The notes: generated by a model from the sequence alone, not told the origin. 6,596 nucleotides of DNA from Thiotrichaceae bacterium (GCA_024762625.1 JANTHA010000120.1:1-6596); one strand, 5' to 3'. Positions 1 to 6,596 are shown, numbered from the stretch's first letter. Program-made: numbers and translations.

Positions 1-2750
1 CCTATTTTATTCGAGAAAAAGGCGATCGTTTTGCCATTATTTGACTGTTGTATCCATTGACCTCCTTTGTATGGCAACGGCTTTTTATTACGATCCAGTA
101 ATACGCCATCGACGATAGTGGCGGGTACGCCTCCCGCCTGAAGATGGTATCCCTGATGATATTTAGGAAATACTTCGAATTCAGTTTTTTCAGTATCATA
201 ACCATTGGGTAGAGTGGCTTCATCAATATTGATCCGCTGGAAACGATAAGAATCCAGCGGCACAACCGCAAGGCTGCCTTTTTTCGGAATCAGCGCGGTG
301 TAGTTATCTGGCAGACCTGACTCATTATCATCCGAATAATTAAAACGCGCATTGCCATTATTGATAGCGATCGGCCTATCCTGATTAGGCGGTCCGCCCA
401 CCAACGCAAAACTGTCATTTAATGGGTGAGAAACAGCGCAATGTTTACCGACACAGGCGATGCTGGTATTCAAGCCGACGTTAATGCGTTGGGAATTTTC
501 ACCATTTTCGCGAAGGCTGCTGCGGTTGCGGGCATAGAACTGCGCTTCATATTGACTATCTTTGAAACTCAAGTCCAGTTGTTGCTGTCGCGACTGGCTG
601 TTTTGTTTATAAGCAACAGAGCCAGCAAGACTGTTTTTACCCTGTAGACTCAATGGTTTGACGCTGAGCTTGCTCTCGTAGGTGTTATTTTTGGAATCAA
701 CCAGTAAATCCAGGTCTTTTTTGCGACGATTTTTTTCACGCGAGAGAGGAATCGTCAACTGCATATTGACCGAAATATCATCATCTGTGTCATAACGCGC
801 GCCGATGCTCCAGCGCACGCCATTGTTAAAGCGCTTACTGGCGCTGAAATCTGCAATAAAATTGTTATCGTCGTCATAATAATCAGAAGCCGCCAGGTTG
901 AGCATTCCTTGCCATTGCTCGCCCAGGTCAAAACCAAATTGTGTTTGCAGGCGCGCCTTTAGTTTTTTATTAGCGCGGCGGTTGCTATTCAAGGCAAACT
1001 CATCATTATTTTCAAGCACAGGAACATCAACCTGGTTTAACATACTGAAACTCTGGCTGCGAAACTCCCCCAGAATGCTCCAGCTGGTTAAAAACTTACC
1101 GATGCCCGTATCCAGTTTTAAAGAATCCTGGCGCAACGTATCCAGACCAATAAGCGGCCTTTTAATATGGGGTTTGAACTCAAAACGCGCTGCATAGCCT
1201 GTGTCTTGATCGGCGCCGCCACTGACGGCGAAACTCTGTTTCAACGAGCCCAGGGCCACAGAAGCAATTGCCTCGGAACCCAGCAAGTAACTATCCGGGC
1301 TAAATTGCGCATCCAGGCTTAGCGTCAGGTTTTTGCTGATTCCTTTTTGGAAATAGCCGCTAAATATCGGCTTGTTAAGCAATGCTTCTTTTCTGTAGGC
1401 TTCCTTATTGTTGAGAACCCCAACGCTGAACGCCCACAGTGACAGATCCGGTTTCAGTAAATGGGAATCATAAAATTGCTGGCTGGTTTTTTCGGTGACC
1501 CTGCCAAACTCATCTTTTATCCTGATGCGAATATCATTCGCGCCATCGTAAAGCCCGATATCTTCCAGTGAATAGGTGCCTTTATCCAGATAAAAACGCT
1601 GATGCAGTCGATTATTGATATACACCTCAACCTCTGAATCGGTTTCCAGTATGAATGATTCATTGGCTTTGGGGCGAATTTGCATTTCAGGATCCATGAA
1701 GAATTCCTTGCTAACCCGAAAGCCGGTGAGCTCCAGATTTTCCTGAAAGTTACGGTTGCCTGATGCGACTTGTCCCACGACAAAGCGCATTAAATCGTTC
1801 GGTTTATCATAGGTCAAGGTGGTGCGTTGTGATTCCCACTGGCCATTGTCAACATCGGTGCGGTTTTCAAATACCACATCGCCCACGCTGACGCTGCTTT
1901 CAAAACGCATTTTGTGGTCGGTTTCCCGACTGCCGCCAGAAGCATTCAAACCAACATTACCGTACATATTAAGAAAAGCGCTTATTTCGCTGGCCGTTAT
2001 TTTGTTTTCATCTCGTACGCTCGCCTTTTTTTTGCTGCGCATGGATAACACGCGAGGTTTACGCATTCCGGGGCTGATTTGTAGATCCAGGCTTAGATTG
2101 ATCTCGTTATAAGCGGCTTTCAAACCAAACTGGTTTAATTGATTAAATGGTAGTCGTTTTTTGTTGCCGATTTGTTGATTAATCCGTTTAAAAATATGTT
2201 CCTTAAGAACCTCTTTCAGGATCGGTATGAGATCTTTTACACCCACACTGTCAATTGCTGAGCGCTGTTTATTACTAAAGACAGTGACATCGCCCTGAAC
2301 CACATTATTCACTCTAAGCTCGACGTTGATCTGGGAAGGAATGACTGTTGCTGCTTTTTTACCGAAAGCCTGGGCATACAATGCGGCCAGATTGCTTGTC
2401 TGGTTTTTTGTGTCTTCAGGTTTCTTTTTGGAGGAAGCTGCTTTAGCGCCAAAGGCCTGGGTGTAAAGAGCCGCCATATCGGCGTTCTGCGATGCAGCGG
2501 CGCTCAGCGATGCTACCTGTCGGGAAGCTGCTGGCCTGTGATTTTTTGATTTTATGCCAAACGCCTGTTGATACAGGGCGGCCATTTGAGCATCCTGTTT
2601 GCCTGCGGCAAGCAATGGCGCGCTTGCCAGCAAACAACATGTCAGAAGCAGGCCATAAAACAAGCAGTAAAAGTAGCGGCCTTGCTTCTCCATCAAGCGG
2701 GAGGCCGTCTGGCCCCTGCTTGCTGCAAAAGATGGTGTGATCTTTTTCAT
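1..2750 (-). CDS. Outer-membrane fimbrial usher with repeat-bearing N-terminal extension (3' end outside window)
   Basis: The usher is the outer-membrane beta-barrel that receives chaperone-subunit complexes and secretes the pilus. From the ATG at 2750 the frame is open for 916 codons to the window edge; an in-frame TGA lies nine bases upstream, so no earlier start is possible. A signal peptide with a long basic n-region and hydrophobic core (about residues 28-49) precedes three ALYxQAFG repeats (56-132). The usher N-terminal domain follows (about 139-235, with ELRVNN and LDLQISPG). Barrel strands then flank a plug domain (about 360-425: SFILETDSEVEVYINN, GTYSLEDIGLYDGANDIRIRI). The late-barrel motifs DSFALV (779-784) and LDSYRFQRINID (832-843) are typical of ushers. 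The PLPYKGGQW segment (891-899) opens the C-terminal domain, so probably only some tens of residues are missing. FimD and PapC have about 840-880 residues; the extra length is at the N-terminus. M20 (2693) is an alternative start. No Shine-Dalgarno is evident. The family call is firm; the clade is not. Confidence 0.93.
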   Translation of the reverse strand, partial: MKKITPSFAASRGQTASRLMEKQGRYFYCLFYGLLLTCCLLASAPLLAAGKQDAQMAALYQQAFGIKSKNHRPAASRQVASLSAAASQNADMAALYTQAFGAKAASSKKKPEDTKNQTSNLAALYAQAFGKKAATVIPSQINVELRVNNVVQGDVTVFSNKQRSAIDSVGVKDLIPILKEVLKEHIFKRINQQIGNKKRLPFNQLNQFGLKAAYNEINLSLDLQISPGMRKPRVLSMRSKKKASVRDENKITASEISAFLNMYGNVGLNASGGSRETDHKMRFESSVSVGDVVFENRTDVDNGQWESQRTTLTYDKPNDLMRFVVGQVASGNRNFQENLELTGFRVSKEFFMDPEMQIRPKANESFILETDSEVEVYINNRLHQRFYLDKGTYSLEDIGLYDGANDIRIRIKDEFGRVTEKTSQQFYDSHLLKPDLSLWAFSVGVLNNKEAYRKEALLNKPIFSGYFQKGISKNLTLSLDAQFSPDSYLLGSEAIASVALGSLKQSFAVSGGADQDTGYAARFEFKPHIKRPLIGLDTLRQDSLKLDTGIGKFLTSWSILGEFRSQSFSMLNQVDVPVLENNDEFALNSNRRANKKLKARLQTQFGFDLGEQWQGMLNLAASDYYDDDNNFIADFSASKRFNNGVRWSIGARYDTDDDISVNMQLTIPLSREKNRRKKDLDLLVDSKNNTYESKLSVKPLSLQGKNSLAGSVAYKQNSQSRQQQLDLSFKDSQYEAQFYARNRSSLRENGENSQRINVGLNTSIACVGKHCAVSHPLNDSFALVGGPPNQDRPIAINNGNARFNYSDDNESGLPDNYTALIPKKGSLAVVPLDSYRFQRINIDEATLPNGYDTEKTEFEVFPKYHQGYHLQAGGVPATIVDGVLLDRNKKPLPYKGGQWIQQSNNGKTIAFFSNKI
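2355..2585 (-). repeat. Triplicated (M/L)AALYxQAFGxK motif in the usher N-terminus
   Basis: Three copies of a 12-residue motif lie at usher residues 56-67 (MAALYQQAFGIK), 92-103 (MAALYTQAFGAK) and 121-132 (LAALYAQAFGKK). They are separated by polar, Ala/Ser/Lys-rich linkers and spaced 36 and 29 residues apart. Their codons differ at many synonymous positions while the protein motif is kept, which suggests old copies held by selection rather than recent duplication. The segment lies between the signal peptide and the N-terminal domain, where classical ushers have one short flexible tail that contacts the chaperone. A role as repeated chaperone-docking peptides is inference only. Confidence 0.85.
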
Positions 2751-2771
2751 GATAATTCACGCGAATCATCA
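2750..2771 (-). promoter_or_regulatory. Hairpin over the usher translation start region
   Basis: In the minus-strand transcript, bases 2770-2763 pair with 2758-2751. This gives an 8-bp stem with one G-U wobble and a GCGU loop. A ninth pair (2771 with 2750) reaches the A of the start codon. The stem covers the place where a Shine-Dalgarno would be expected, and none is visible. It lies in the 39-nt gap after the chaperone stop. A role in lowering usher translation, or coupling it to chaperone translation, is inferred; the same bases could also be a DNA dyad. Confidence 0.45.
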
Positions 2772-2789
2772 AGCGATCAATCAATTTGG

Positions 2790-3515
2790 CTATCGAGGAT
2801 ACCTTATGGTAGCCGTCCAGCGACCATTAACGAAGCCTCTGGGCAAAGGGATAAAGAACCGCTTGCTTGAGCCCGCCAGTACATTGTTGCCATTGATGCC
2901 TTTTAAGGCATCGCCCTTTAAGGTCAGCACTTTTGGGCCATTTCTTAAAGTAAGTGTTGCATATTTCATAAGTTGATGGCGCGTACCGCTATTGGCGAGC
3001 GTTACAGCAAGTTTATTGCCCTGCCGCTGAACCGACTTGACCTGCACATTGCTTTTTGTACCATTTGGCTGAACATAGAGTGCGCCAACCAGGGTCATCA
3101 GCATGTTAATGCCGGTCTGCTTTTGTTTTTCCAGCGAAACATAAACCTGTTCAGCAATCAAACGGAACGGCAGTTCTCGTTTCAGATTGGGCGAACCCAG
3201 CCATTCAATGCGCACCTTCTGGGTTGAACGCGGTGGAATGATGGTTTGCGGTGGATAAATCATGAAATCCTTATCCGCAGGCCGTCTGATTTCGCGGTTG
3301 TTAATCTGCTGCCGGGTGGTCACGCTGAATTGCACTGCTATGGGTTTATTGCTTTCATTGGTGACGCGAAAAGATTGTTTTGCGCCGCCGCCTGAAGGTT
3401 TAAGCACCACGGATAATGGATTCAGTTGCAAAGCCTGGGCCGTCTGACTTAACAGGGGCAAGACTAAAAACAGCATTAAAAAGAGGGAGAATAGCCTGGA
3501 TTTATTGTTATTCAT
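2790..3515 (-). CDS. Periplasmic pilus-assembly chaperone (PapD-like)
   Basis: This 241-residue protein binds pilin subunits in the periplasm by donor-strand complementation and hands them to the usher encoded 39 nt downstream. The start at 3515 is chosen because an AAAGGA Shine-Dalgarno lies nine bases upstream and a clean signal peptide follows: MNNNKSR, a hydrophobic core, and AQA with cleavage after residue 28. The frame stays open upstream to a TTG at 3635, but that part encodes Asn/Lys-rich peptide and lies ahead of the signal sequence. The first immunoglobulin-like domain (about 29-150) has SFRVTNES, the PPQTIIPPRSTQKVRIEW stretch (88-105), RLIAEQ (118-123) and an alternating hydrophobic donor strand (about 136-148). 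A second beta domain (about 152-241) ends in RYPR. Where PapD has Arg8 and Lys112, a by-eye alignment gives Ser35 and a Val-Gly-Ala stretch (143-145), so subunit anchoring may differ from PapD and be closer to Csu-type chaperones. The family is firm, the subtype tentative. Confidence 0.93.
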   Translation of the reverse strand: MNNNKSRLFSLFLMLFLVLPLLSQTAQALQLNPLSVVLKPSGGGAKQSFRVTNESNKPIAVQFSVTTRQQINNREIRRPADKDFMIYPPQTIIPPRSTQKVRIEWLGSPNLKRELPFRLIAEQVYVSLEKQKQTGINMLMTLVGALYVQPNGTKSNVQVKSVQRQGNKLAVTLANSGTRHQLMKYATLTLRNGPKVLTLKGDALKGINGNNVLAGSSKRFFIPLPRGFVNGRWTATIRYPR

Positions 3516-3581
3516 TGGTAAACATCCTTTTTTATTATTATTTATATTTTCTTGATCGGGAGATTCCTTTTTATTGTTATT
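3498..3581 (-). repeat. Three near-copies of an AATAAYAATAAA-type motif around the chaperone start
   Basis: On the minus strand, AATAACAATAAAAAGGA (3565-3581), AATAATAATAAAAAAGGA (3525-3542) and AATAACAATAAATCC (3498-3512, coding for NNNKS of the signal peptide) are near-identical. The first two both end in a Shine-Dalgarno-like AAGGA. No usable start codon follows the first, so only the second serves translation. They may come from local duplication or slippage in low-complexity DNA; no function is evident. Confidence 0.55.
3525..3530 (-). promoter_or_regulatory. Ribosome binding site of the chaperone gene
   Basis: AAAGGA on the minus strand, nine bases before the ATG at 3515. It decides the start in favour of 3515 over the upstream in-frame TTG at 3635. 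Confidence 0.75.
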
Positions 3582-3605
3582 TTTTCTCCACTTAACATCC
3601 CTGGA

Positions 3606-3650
3606 AAACGGGAAGTTGGCGACAAGTGGCGTCAATATACAATCCCGTTT
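3606..3650. promoter_or_regulatory. Inverted repeat upstream of the chaperone gene
   Basis: A perfect 8-bp inverted repeat, AAACGGGA (3606-3613) and TCCCGTTT (3643-3650), encloses 29 bp. Inside it is a second, weaker dyad, TTGGCG (3616-3621) with CGTCAA (3630-3635), matching at five of six positions. It lies about 90-135 bp upstream of the chaperone ATG, where an operator or a leader RNA structure would be plausible. In the minus-strand transcript the outer stem is followed by only four U, with a long loop, so it is a poor intrinsic terminator. Function unknown. Confidence 0.4.
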
Positions 3651-3729
3651 CTTTACACAGGCTTAACAGCAACCTTTTTTATGAAATTATTTATCTGACA
3701 GTCTCTGACATTTTTAGACTTTCGGGAAC

Positions 3730-3906
3730 CTCTATTAATTGTCTTTTCGCCCGATTTCTGCGTTGGATGAATTTCTCGGCAACTGCTCCTGCGTTGCTCT
3801 ACTACGGTACATCCATGTACCTATGCGATCCTCATGTATGGCTTATACACTGCGGTTCTCGAAATCCATCCGCCTTGAACTCGAACGAAAATCGTAATTA
3901 ATAGAG
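3730..3906. repeat. MITE-like palindromic element with terminal inverted repeats
   Basis: The ends are an exact 11-bp inverted repeat, CTCTATTAATT (3730-3740) and its complement (3896-3906). Similarity continues inward with small gaps: TTTTCG at 3744-3749 against 3886-3891, and GGATGAATTTC (3765-3775) against the complement of 3861-3871 with ten of eleven matches, both exactly 35 bp from their ends. Near the centre is a perfect 7+7 palindrome, GGTACATCCATGTACC (3806-3821). There is no transposase frame, so it fits a non-autonomous element or a dispersed intergenic repeat. A TA dinucleotide occurs at both ends (3733-3734, 3902-3903), as an IS630/mariner-type target duplication would give, but matching bases extend past it, so the true ends are uncertain. 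It starts 11 bp after the polA stop and could fold at the 3' end of that transcript. Confidence 0.65.
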
Positions 3907-3917
3907 ATACCCTTTTA

Positions 3918-6596
3918 TCAATGCGCTTCATCCCAGTTTTCGCCAACGCCGCTGTCCACAAGCAGCGGGACTTTCAGCTCAACGGCACCCGTCATGCGCT
4001 CCAGAATAATTTTTTCAACCGTTTCAATTTCATCCTGGGCGACTTCAAACACCAGTTCGTCATGCACCTGCATGATCATGCTGGTTTGAGTTTCGCCATA
4101 ACGCAGCCAGTCGTTGACGGCGATCATGGCGATCTTGATAATGTCGGCGGCGGTTCCCTGCATCGGCGCATTAATGGCCGTGCGTTCCGCATAGGCGCGG
4201 CGCATGCCGTTTTTAGCGTTGATTTCCGGAAGATAGAGGCGTCGTCCAAACAAGGTTTCAACATAGCCATCCTGCCTGGCTTTTTCGCGGGTTTTTTCCA
4301 TATAGTCCTGAACGCCGGGGTAACGCTGGAAATAACGTTTCACATATTCTGCGGCTTCCGTGCGCGATACATTGAGTTGTTTCGCTAGCCCAAAGGCGGA
4401 CATGCCGTAGATCAATCCAAAGTTGACCGCCTTGGCGGCGCGCCGTTGCTCTTTGCTAACCTGCTCCAGCGGCGTATCAAAAATTTCAGAGGCGGTGGCG
4501 CGATGTATATCCTTGCCTTCCGCAAAGGCTTCAAGCAGACCCTGATCATCTGATAAGTGGGCCATAATGCGTAACTCTATCTGGGAATAGTCGGCTGCGA
4601 GTATTTTAAACCCCTGAGGCGCGATGAACGCCTGACGAATGCGCCTGCCTTCTGCGGTGCGCACCGGGATGTTTTGCAAATTCGGATTGCTGGATGATAA
4701 ACGCCCTGTGGCTGTGACTGCTTGATGATAGGAAGTATGCACCCGTCCGGTTTCAGGGTTGATCTGTTTGGGCAGGGTGTCTGTATAGGTCGATTTCAGT
4801 TTGCTCAAGCCGCGATGCTCCAGCAGCCAGCGCGGAACATCATGCTCCAGCGCCAGTTCCTGTAACACATCTTCCGCCGTTGAGGGTTGCCCTTTGGGGG
4901 TTTTGCGTATTACCGGCAGATTGAGTTTGTCTTCTGAAAAGAAAATCTCCTGAATCTGCTTGGGAGAGCCCAGATTGAATTGTTCGCCCGCCTTTTCATA
5001 GATTTTCTGTTCCAGTTCCGCCATGCGTTGCGTCAGTTCTTCACTTTGTTTGGCGAGCATATCGGCGTCTACCAATACGCCGTTGCGTTCCATATTGGAA
5101 AGCACTTTGAGCAGCGGCATCTCAATGTCCCGGTACAGTTTCGCCTGTCTGGGGCGCGCCTTGAGTTGCGGCCACAAAAAATTATGAAGGCGCAGCGTAA
5201 TGTCGGCGTCTTCAGCCGCATAGGGAGCCGCTTTTTCCAGCTCAATCTGATTAAAGCAAAGTTGTTTTTTTCCTTTGCCCGCAATATCTTCAAATTTGAT
5301 CGGCGAAACGCCGAGGTGTTTTTCACTCAGGGTATTCATGTCGTGACGGCCGGACACCGAATCCAGCACATAGGATTCCAGCATGGTGTCATGCACAATG
5401 CCTTTGAGTTCAATCGCGTGGTTGAGCAGTACGCTACGATCATATTTGAGATTCTGTCCTACTTTGAGAAGCGTTGGATCTTCAAGTAGCGGCTTGAGTT
5501 TTTGTAGCGTTTCATCAAAGGGAAGTTGCTGCGGCGCGTCTTCATAGTCGTGCGCCAGCGGCAGGTAGGCGGCGCTGCCAGTTTCCACACAGAATGACAG
5601 GCCCACCAGTCGCGCGTCTACGTAGTCCAAGCTGGTGGTTTCGCAATCAATCGCAAACAGCGGCGCGGTCTTGATTTTCTCCATCCACTGTTCAAGCTGT
5701 TGTTCGCTTAGCAGCGTTTCATATTCAACATTTTCAATGGTTTCAACCACGGGAGCAGGGATGTCCTGATCAGCGGTTTCAGGCAATTCCAGTGGCTCTC
5801 CGCCTTCCTTTTGCTGATCACGCTGTAATTTACCAAGACGAGTGCGGAAACCATATTTGGTATAAAGCTCCAGCAATTTCTGTTTGTCGACCGGATTGAA
5901 ACTGACGTATTCGGGCGAGCAGTCCAGGTCTAGGTCGGTTTTGATGGTCACCAGCTCATAGGAAAGCGGTAAATAGTCCAGTGCGGCGCGCAGATTTTCA
6001 CCAACCTTGCCTTTTATTTTATCGGCGTTCGCCATGATATTTTCCAGCGAGCCATATTCATTCAGCCACTTGACCGCGGTTTTGGGGCCAACCTTGGGTA
6101 CGCCGGGAATATTATCGCTGGTGTCGCCGATCAGCGTCAGATAGTCGCGGATGCGCTCCGGCGCTACGCCGAATTTCTTGATGACGCCTTCCCTGTCGAG
6201 CAATTCATTGCTCATGGTGTTTATCAGCGTCACCCGGTCATTTACTAACTGGGCCATATCCTTATCGCCGGTGGAAATAACAACGTCGCCGTCATAGTGT
6301 ACCGACATGGTGCCGATCACATCGTCCGCCTCTACGCCCGGCATGATGATCATCGGATAACCCTCCGCCTTGACTATCTCGTACAAAGGTTCAATTTGTT
6401 CGCGCAGCTCATCCGGCATCGGCGGGCGGGTCGCCTTGTATTCGGGGTATAAATCATTACGGAAGGTTTTTCCCTTGGCGTCGAAAACCACAATCATATG
6501 ATCCGGCTGATAGTCCTTACGCAATTTATCCAGCATATTCAATACGCCATGAATGGCGTTTGTCTGCATCCCGTCCGGGCTGGTCAGTGAAGAGGG
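3918..6596 (-). CDS. polA: DNA polymerase I (5' end outside window)
   Basis: This polymerase removes RNA primers, fills gaps and carries out repair synthesis. The frame is open to the right edge, with 892 residues visible; the ATG at 6569 is internal, because the codons before it (PSSLTSPDG) match the loop preceding TNAIHGVL in family members. By comparison with E. coli PolA (928 residues), about 24 residues are missing, including the first metal-binding Asp. Visible numbering: the 5' nuclease domain (to about 285) has GVEADDVIGT (D91, D92), GDKD (D111, D113) and helix-hairpin-helix GDTSDNIPGVPKVG. The proofreading domain (about 293-490) keeps DCE (D317, E319), NLKYD (D386) and YAAED (Y459, D463), so it should be active. 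The polymerase domain has motif A DYSQIELR (D669, E674), motif B RRAAKAVNFGLIYG (K722, F726, Y730) and motif C VHDELVFEV (D846, E847). It ends GENWDEAH, then TGA directly followed by TAA. Phe726 is the residue that disfavours dideoxynucleotides. No intrinsic terminator follows except the palindromic element. Confidence 0.98.
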   Translation of the reverse strand, partial: PSSLTSPDGMQTNAIHGVLNMLDKLRKDYQPDHMIVVFDAKGKTFRNDLYPEYKATRPPMPDELREQIEPLYEIVKAEGYPMIIMPGVEADDVIGTMSVHYDGDVVISTGDKDMAQLVNDRVTLINTMSNELLDREGVIKKFGVAPERIRDYLTLIGDTSDNIPGVPKVGPKTAVKWLNEYGSLENIMANADKIKGKVGENLRAALDYLPLSYELVTIKTDLDLDCSPEYVSFNPVDKQKLLELYTKYGFRTRLGKLQRDQQKEGGEPLELPETADQDIPAPVVETIENVEYETLLSEQQLEQWMEKIKTAPLFAIDCETTSLDYVDARLVGLSFCVETGSAAYLPLAHDYEDAPQQLPFDETLQKLKPLLEDPTLLKVGQNLKYDRSVLLNHAIELKGIVHDTMLESYVLDSVSGRHDMNTLSEKHLGVSPIKFEDIAGKGKKQLCFNQIELEKAAPYAAEDADITLRLHNFLWPQLKARPRQAKLYRDIEMPLLKVLSNMERNGVLVDADMLAKQSEELTQRMAELEQKIYEKAGEQFNLGSPKQIQEIFFSEDKLNLPVIRKTPKGQPSTAEDVLQELALEHDVPRWLLEHRGLSKLKSTYTDTLPKQINPETGRVHTSYHQAVTATGRLSSSNPNLQNIPVRTAEGRRIRQAFIAPQGFKILAADYSQIELRIMAHLSDDQGLLEAFAEGKDIHRATASEIFDTPLEQVSKEQRRAAKAVNFGLIYGMSAFGLAKQLNVSRTEAAEYVKRYFQRYPGVQDYMEKTREKARQDGYVETLFGRRLYLPEINAKNGMRRAYAERTAINAPMQGTAADIIKIAMIAVNDWLRYGETQTSMIMQVHDELVFEVAQDEIETVEKIILERMTGAVELKVPLLVDSGVGENWDEAH

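Larger units (their letters stand above)
3516..3729 (-). other. AT-rich upstream and leader region of the chaperone-usher locus
   Basis: This non-coding stretch lies between the palindromic element and the chaperone ATG. It holds the inverted repeat at 3606-3650, the A/G-rich repeats, and a direct repeat TCTGACA (plus strand) at 3694-3700 and 3704-3710, one helical turn apart. The promoter of the locus probably lies here, since polA is over 400 bp away. I could not find a -35/-10 pair with acceptable spacing and give no promoter position. Confidence 0.5.

Noticed and set aside
1..2750. The usher as a broken gene, because only short frames are obvious in this region
   Set aside because: Translating from 2750 gives 916 codons with no stop or frameshift; the frame simply has no stop before the window ends.
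2443..2784. A 113-codon minus-strand frame starting at a TTG in the chaperone-usher gap
   Set aside because: It overlaps the usher in another frame; the usher frame has a signal peptide, family motifs and continuous similarity, while this one has none.
3516..3635. An upstream extension of the chaperone to a TTG at 3635
   Set aside because: The extra 40 residues are Asn/Lys-rich, precede a normal signal peptide, and a good ribosome binding site marks the ATG at 3515.
3607..3635. TTGACG on the minus strand (3635-3630) as a -35 promoter element
   Set aside because: The sequence 16-18 bases downstream is CCCGTT-like and does not resemble a -10 box.
3688..3720. A sigma-28-like match (TAAA followed by TCAGATAA) on the minus strand
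   Set aside because: The spacing is one base short and several consensus positions fail, in AT-rich DNA where such matches are common.
3626..3901. A 91-codon plus-strand open frame opposite the polA-chaperone intergenic region
   Set aside because: It is mostly a translation of the palindromic element, has no recognisable domain, and its composition is that of non-coding repeat DNA.
5631..5638. GCTGGTGG, identical to the E. coli Chi site, inside polA
   Set aside because: A single 8-bp match in a coding region is expected by chance and the host's Chi sequence is unknown.
3918..6569. polA starting at the ATG at 6569
   Set aside because: The frame continues to the window edge and the preceding codons encode conserved PolA sequence, so the gene is cut by the edge.

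Overview
The window reads as chromosomal DNA of a gammaproteobacterium of moderate GC content. The main evidence is a DNA polymerase I that stays close to the Escherichia coli enzyme through all three domains and at its C-terminus. A relative of the methanotroph or sulfur-oxidiser groups is possible, but the sequence alone does not settle this.

All three genes are on the minus strand, so the window is best read from right to left. polA comes first (3918-6596). It is cut by the right edge, which removes about two dozen N-terminal residues, and it is otherwise complete with every catalytic motif intact. A gene-free stretch of about 400 bp follows (3516-3917). It holds a 177-bp element with terminal inverted repeats (3730-3906) that begins only 11 bp after the polA stop. 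Next comes an AT-rich leader containing an inverted repeat and repeated A/G-rich motifs, the last of which is the ribosome binding site of the next gene.

Then comes a two-gene chaperone-usher secretion locus: a periplasmic PapD-like chaperone (2790-3515), a 39-nt gap, and a large outer-membrane usher (1-2750) that runs off the left edge. In such systems the chaperone folds and caps pilin subunits in the periplasm and the usher assembles and secretes them at the cell surface. No pilin or adhesin gene lies between polA and the chaperone, so subunits must be encoded to the left of the window or elsewhere. The usher appears in none of the short open frames; read in the frame set by the ATG at 2750 it is open for 916 codons without a stop.

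The least ordinary points are three copies of an (M/L)AALYxQAFGxK motif between the usher signal peptide and its N-terminal domain, a hairpin covering the bases just before the usher start codon, a chaperone that seems to lack the two classical PapD subunit-anchoring residues, and the palindromic element behind polA. I see no strong evidence for an entirely new system. This looks like a divergent chaperone-usher locus with some unusual parts.
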